From Desulfarculaceae bacterium (GTDB lineage Bacteria; Desulfobacterota; Desulfobacteria; Desulfobacterales; Desulfobacteraceae), in NCBI GenBank assembly GCA_021737205.1, contig JAIPEK010000072.1, positions 1 to 9,054 of the forward strand: a DNA stretch of 9,054 nt. Reading direction: 5' to 3'. This document shows, one piece after another, positions 6,633 through 9,054 of the stretch (positions are counted from its first letter, which is position 1; each line of letters opens with the position of its first letter). Position numbers and translations under genes: made by a program. The notes beneath the pieces are model-generated. The model was not told the DNA's origin. It did no database searches and was given only the letters and a program-made list of their open reading frames with translations.

Positions 6633-7109
6633 TTATTTGTCAACCCCGTACAGCTTGCGGAATTTTTTGAACGCCTTTTTTACGGCTCCGTCCCTGCCGG
6701 CTCCTTCAGAGGACTCGCTTGAGGACCCGGCTGCAAGTTTTTCCTGCTCCTTACGGTATTCGTATGCCGCTTGTATGGTTTCCACCAGTGTGTCCATATC
6801 CACTGGTTTGGACAGGAATTTGAACGCATTGTATTTTCCGCTTTCAAGTGCGTTTTCCACACTTCCGTATCCGGTAAGCACGATGCACGGAAGGAGAGGC
6901 TGGAGTTCCTTGAGCCGTTTCTGCACTTCTATTCCGTCGATACCGGGCATTTTCAGGTCCACGACAGCCACGTCGAAATCTTCCCGGGCAGCCGCTTCCA
7001 CTCCTTCTTCACCGGAAAAGGTGGTCTTCACGGTGAACCCGTCAAGGGCGAGCCTTTTGGAAATGTATTTGAGGAATGTCTGTTCATCGTCTATAAACAG
7101 CAGTTTCAT
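6633..7109 (-). CDS. Stand-alone response regulator receiver at the head of the Mrp operon
   Basis: A 158-residue protein with one CheY-like receiver domain (about 1-120) and no DNA-binding or enzymatic output domain. Phosphorylation-site residues are complete: D7, D8, E9 acidic pocket, D51 phosphoacceptor (VVDLKMPG), T79 and K101 (KPVDMDTL). The remainder is a Ser/Glu/Gly-rich linker (127-140) and a basic tail KKAFKKFRKLYG. It probably acts through protein-protein contact, in a phosphorelay or directly on a membrane target. It is the first gene of the antiporter operon, with only 17 bp to mrpE, so it is likely co-transcribed with the transporter. The cognate kinase is not obvious; the kinase fragment at 8651-9054 is one candidate. 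The ATG at 7109 has only a weak AGGT-type ribosome site. Confidence 0.92.
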   Translation of the reverse strand: MKLLFIDDEQTFLKYISKRLALDGFTVKTTFSGEEGVEAAAREDFDVAVVDLKMPGIDGIEVQKRLKELQPLLPCIVLTGYGSVENALESGKYNAFKFLSKPVDMDTLVETIQAAYEYRKEQEKLAAGSSSESSEGAGRDGAVKKAFKKFRKLYGVDK

Positions 7110-7149
7110 GTCATACCTATCATATCGTGGTCACTAATCCGTGTTTTTC

Positions 7150-7183
7150 GTTCCAAGTTGTGTATCGGAACGCTGTTGCAAAG
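7150..7183. repeat. Imperfect 34-bp tandem repeat, copy 1
   Basis: This copy starts GTTCCAAGTTG and ends GCAAAG. It contains the inverted arms GTTCC-N12-GGAAC across 7150-7171. It is 25/34 identical to the copy beginning 35 bp further on, with mismatches concentrated in the middle of the second half. It lies 40 bp upstream of the receiver gene that heads the antiporter operon, a position suitable for a regulator site. Confidence 0.6.
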
Positions 7184-7184
7184 T

Positions 7185-7218
7185 GTTCCAAGTTGCATAT
7201 CAGAACTGGTGGGCAAAG
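7185..7218. repeat. Imperfect 34-bp tandem repeat, copy 2
   Basis: The second copy begins GTTCCAAGTTGCATATC and ends GCAAAG. Its inverted arms are GTTCC-N12-AGAAC (7185-7206), one base off from copy 1. Copy-to-copy spacing is 35 bp start to start. Together the copies fill the half of the intergenic region nearest the antiporter operon. The half nearest the stress-protein stop (7219-7332) shows only weak short hairpins. Confidence 0.6.
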
Positions 7219-7332
7219 TCAACAAAAACAGGACGTATTTCGGGAGGGGGAATTTGCAGGGGGCTGGAAACCCGAAAGGGCAAGGATCTTTGTGTCCTCC
7301 CGTCACCCTGGAGACGGCGGGGTTTCTGTCTC
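7219..7332. other. Non-coding stretch downstream of the universal stress protein gene
   Basis: No gene is supported here. Two weak inverted repeats are visible: CCGTC/GACGG (7300-7304 and 7313-7317, 8-base loop) and CCC-GAAA-GGG (7271-7280). Neither is followed by a T run on the minus strand, so a canonical intrinsic terminator for the upstream operon is not seen. No sigma-70-like promoter for the antiporter operon stands out. Confidence 0.4.
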
Positions 7333-8220
7333 TTATTCGGTTGTTTTCCCCTCAGGGGGCACCAGAAGGCAGGGAAAAGAGGAACGGTCGGCAATGGTTT
7401 TTGTGATGCTCCCGGTCCATCTTTCCAGCATGGCGGTTTTTTCCGAGGATCCCAGCACGATCATGGATGACTGATACTCCCGGGCCGCTTTCTGAATTTC
7501 CTTGATCGGGTCTCCGATATACACATGGGGTCTTGCTCTGATACCTGCCGACTCGAATTCTTCACACAAGGCATCAAGTTTTTTCCTCTCCTTTTTTCTT
7601 ACGATCTGGACGTCATGGGAGGAGGACCCCTTCAGATCTTTCGAGCTTGTGACATGTATGATATTGAGTTCTTCGATGACATTATGGAGCTTTTTCATCA
7701 GCTCGGTGGCCCTGCTGCTCGGTTCGGACCAGTTGGTGGCCAGAAGCGGTCTTTGGAAAGGTTTTTCCGGAACGATGTCGTCTTCTGCCATGTGCTTGAA
7801 AACCAGTACCGGCACCGCCGCCCTTCGGATGAGTTCAGCTACGTCGGAACGGGAGTACAGCTGCTCCAGAGGCCCTTTGTGGGACCGTCCGATGACGATG
7901 AGGTCAGGCTGTTCTTCTTCAATTGTTTTAATGATCCTCGGCACAAGCGTGCCCACGTCGATGTGGGCCCCGACCTCCAGCCCCATCTCGAACAGGTTTT
8001 CCGCCCAGTCGATGAACCGGATGTTGGCGGTCTCTTTCAGCCGGATTTCTTCGTCCTTGAGGTATCCGCTGCCTCTCTGCATGGCGATTTTATCCCGTTC
8101 GATCACGTTTAAGAACACCACATGCTCCAGGTCGGCGTTCCGAAGAGTCAAAAGGGATTTCAATGCATCAAAACACAATTCTTCAAATTTGGTTACAAAC
8201 AGAAGTTTTTTAATTTCCAT
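7333..8220 (-). CDS. Tandem-domain universal stress protein (UspA family)
   Basis: A 295-residue cytosolic protein with two Usp domains, about 1-145 and 155-290. The first starts IKKLLFVTKFEE and ends PVLVF; the second starts RPLLATNWSE and ends PCLLVP. The family nucleotide loop G-2X-G-9X-G-[ST] is degenerate. Domain 1 has GRSH, nine residues, then RS; domain 2 has GSSE, nine residues, then GS. ATP binding is therefore doubtful in domain 1 and weakly possible in domain 2. Usp proteins respond to stress and energy limitation and often accompany ion transporters. The ATG at 8220 has AAGGTGA about 9 nt upstream. It follows the receiver gene by 41 bp, so it is probably in the same operon as the kinase and receiver. 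Confidence 0.9.
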   Translation of the reverse strand: MEIKKLLFVTKFEELCFDALKSLLTLRNADLEHVVFLNVIERDKIAMQRGSGYLKDEEIRLKETANIRFIDWAENLFEMGLEVGAHIDVGTLVPRIIKTIEEEQPDLIVIGRSHKGPLEQLYSRSDVAELIRRAAVPVLVFKHMAEDDIVPEKPFQRPLLATNWSEPSSRATELMKKLHNVIEELNIIHVTSSKDLKGSSSHDVQIVRKKERKKLDALCEEFESAGIRARPHVYIGDPIKEIQKAAREYQSSMIVLGSSEKTAMLERWTGSITKTIADRSSFPCLLVPPEGKTTE

Positions 8221-8261
8221 GGTTTTTGTTCACCTTTTCACACTGTTTTGGCGGCAAAAAA

Positions 8262-8654
8262 TCAAGCCAGTTTTTTCTTTATGGTCTCGGCCAGCTCTTC
8301 GGGTTCCACGGGTTTCTCAAGATATGCATCCGGCTCGGGCACCTGTTCGCCCTGAAATTCGGCCAGGGTCTGCTGGCTGCGGAGAAAGGATTTGAATGCA
8401 ATTCCGGTAAGAAGCACCACCGGAATATCTTTTAACGAGTCAGTGGTTTTAAGCTTCCGGTACAGGCGGATACCGCTTCCTCTGGGCATGAGCACATCCA
8501 GGATGACAAGGTCGGGCCTCATCGATTCTATGATTTCAAGCCCCTCGACTCCGTCACGGGCCTGAAGAGGCGAGTAGCTGTTTTCCTCGAGCACTGTTAC
8601 GACAAATGACCTTACATCAGGATCATCATCAACCACAAGCACTTTTTGCGTCAT
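8262..8654 (-). CDS. Stand-alone response regulator receiver protein
   Basis: A 130-residue single receiver domain without an output domain. Acidic pocket D9-D10-D11, phosphoacceptor D53 (VILDVLMP), T83 (LLTG) and K114 (EKPV) are present, so phosphorylation competence is expected. The distance between T83 and K114 is 31 residues, where CheY and the other receiver in this window have 22. The extra residues fall in the region FLRSQQTLAEFQGEQVPEPD, the face receivers use for partner recognition. Its ATG overlaps the kinase stop as ATGA, which makes the kinase its probable phosphodonor. The protein ends about one helix after the receiver fold. Confidence 0.93.
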   Translation of the reverse strand: MTQKVLVVDDDPDVRSFVVTVLEENSYSPLQARDGVEGLEIIESMRPDLVILDVLMPRGSGIRLYRKLKTTDSLKDIPVVLLTGIAFKSFLRSQQTLAEFQGEQVPEPDAYLEKPVEPEELAETIKKKLA

Positions 8655-9054
8655 TGTTCATCCTCCTTCGGTTTCTCTGATGCAGATGCATTCTCATGGT
8701 TCACTCTATCATAGGGCAGGCGAATTGTGAATGTCGTGCCTTTTTTCTTCTCAGATGTAAAATCGATTGTCCCTTCATGTGCATCTATGAGTTTGCCGGT
8801 GACCAAAAGCCCGAGCCCGGTGCCTTTTCCTCCTTTTGTGCTGTAAAACGAGGTGAAGATTTTATCCTTGGTCTCCCGGCTCATTCCACAGCCGTTGTCC
8901 GTCACTTCAATGCAGAGCCTGTGGTTTTCTTCTATCCGTGTTCTGACATGGATACGCCAGTCCTTGGATGTGTCTTCATCGTACAGGCAGGCATCGATGG
9001 CGTTTGATATCAGGTTCAGAACCGACCGGTGAACCGTCTGCGGGTCCATTGAAA
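8651..9054 (-). CDS. Sensor histidine kinase, C-terminal ATPase domain (cut by window edge)
   Basis: The C-terminal 134 or so residues of a kinase whose frame stays open to the right edge, so the internal ATG at 9049 is unlikely to be the true start. The HATPase_c boxes are complete and in order: N box NLISNAIDAC, G1 box DNGCGM, F box IFTSFYSTKG and G2 box GTGLGL. A strand GTTFTIRLPY follows, then a hydrophilic tail (NASASEKPKEDEQ). It autophosphorylates on a histidine outside the window and should pass phosphate to the receiver encoded by the overlapping next gene. The box sequences resemble NtrB-type kinases. Sensor domains and membrane helices cannot be judged from this fragment. Confidence 0.93.
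   Translation of the reverse strand, partial: SMDPQTVHRSVLNLISNAIDACLYDEDTSKDWRIHVRTRIEENHRLCIEVTDNGCGMSRETKDKIFTSFYSTKGGKGTGLGLLVTGKLIDAHEGTIDFTSEKKKGTTFTIRLPYDRVNHENASASEKPKEDEQ

Noticed and set aside
7140..7220. Sigma-54 (-24/-12) promoter in the repeat region
   Set aside because: Candidate GG...GC pairs have 8 or 9 intervening bases on the strands checked. The sigma-54 element needs 10.
7296..7320. Intrinsic terminator after the universal stress protein gene
   Set aside because: The CCGTC/GACGG hairpin has only five pairs and an 8-base loop, and no T run follows on the transcribed strand.
7502..8395. 297-residue plus-strand ORF opposite the Usp and receiver genes
   Set aside because: It is antisense to two well-supported genes, spans their intergenic gap, and is Ser/Arg-rich low-complexity without motifs.

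Overview
The window reads almost entirely on the minus strand (right to left) and carries two adjacent gene blocks. It looks like the chromosome of a Gram-negative, anaerobe-type bacterium. A deltaproteobacterium (Desulfobacterota, possibly Desulfobacterales) is the best guess, based on the style of the Mrp-like locus, the stand-alone receivers with short C-terminal tails, the tandem universal stress protein and the roughly balanced base composition. No rRNA or marker gene is present, so this assignment is an inference.

Right block (9054 to 7333): the C-terminal catalytic half of a sensor histidine kinase (cut by the window edge), a stand-alone receiver protein overlapping it by 4 bp, and a two-domain universal stress protein. 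Then comes a 223-bp gap (7110-7332) with two copies of an imperfect 34-bp repeat bearing GTTCC/GGAAC arms.

Left block (7109 to 1): a second stand-alone receiver heads a tightly packed operon for a multisubunit Mrp/Mnh-type cation/proton antiporter related to the membrane arm of complex I and of Mbh-type hydrogenases. The order is receiver, mrpE, mrpF, mrpG, an MbhD-like subunit (DUF4040), an MbhE-MrpB fusion, mrpC, mrpD, a second MrpD/NuoL-like subunit, a 47-residue one-helix protein, an 81-residue two-helix protein, and the start of a third MrpD/NuoL-like subunit running off the left edge. Junctions are mostly 4-bp overlaps or gaps under 35 bp, so co-transcription and translational coupling are likely.

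The standout observation is in the second antiporter subunit. Its first 63 codons (two membrane helices) are separated from the remaining 428 by an in-frame TAA followed at once by ATG, with no Shine-Dalgarno visible before that ATG. If the TAA is counted as one residue, the catalytic Glu and two Lys fall at exactly the same positions (143, 225, 256) as in the intact paralogue next door. The subunit is therefore either freshly broken by one base change, naturally split, or affected by a sequence error. Other points are the dispersed MrpA modules, the presence of three antiporter-type subunits, two small membrane proteins, and loss of the TM10-region lysine in the first MrpD.
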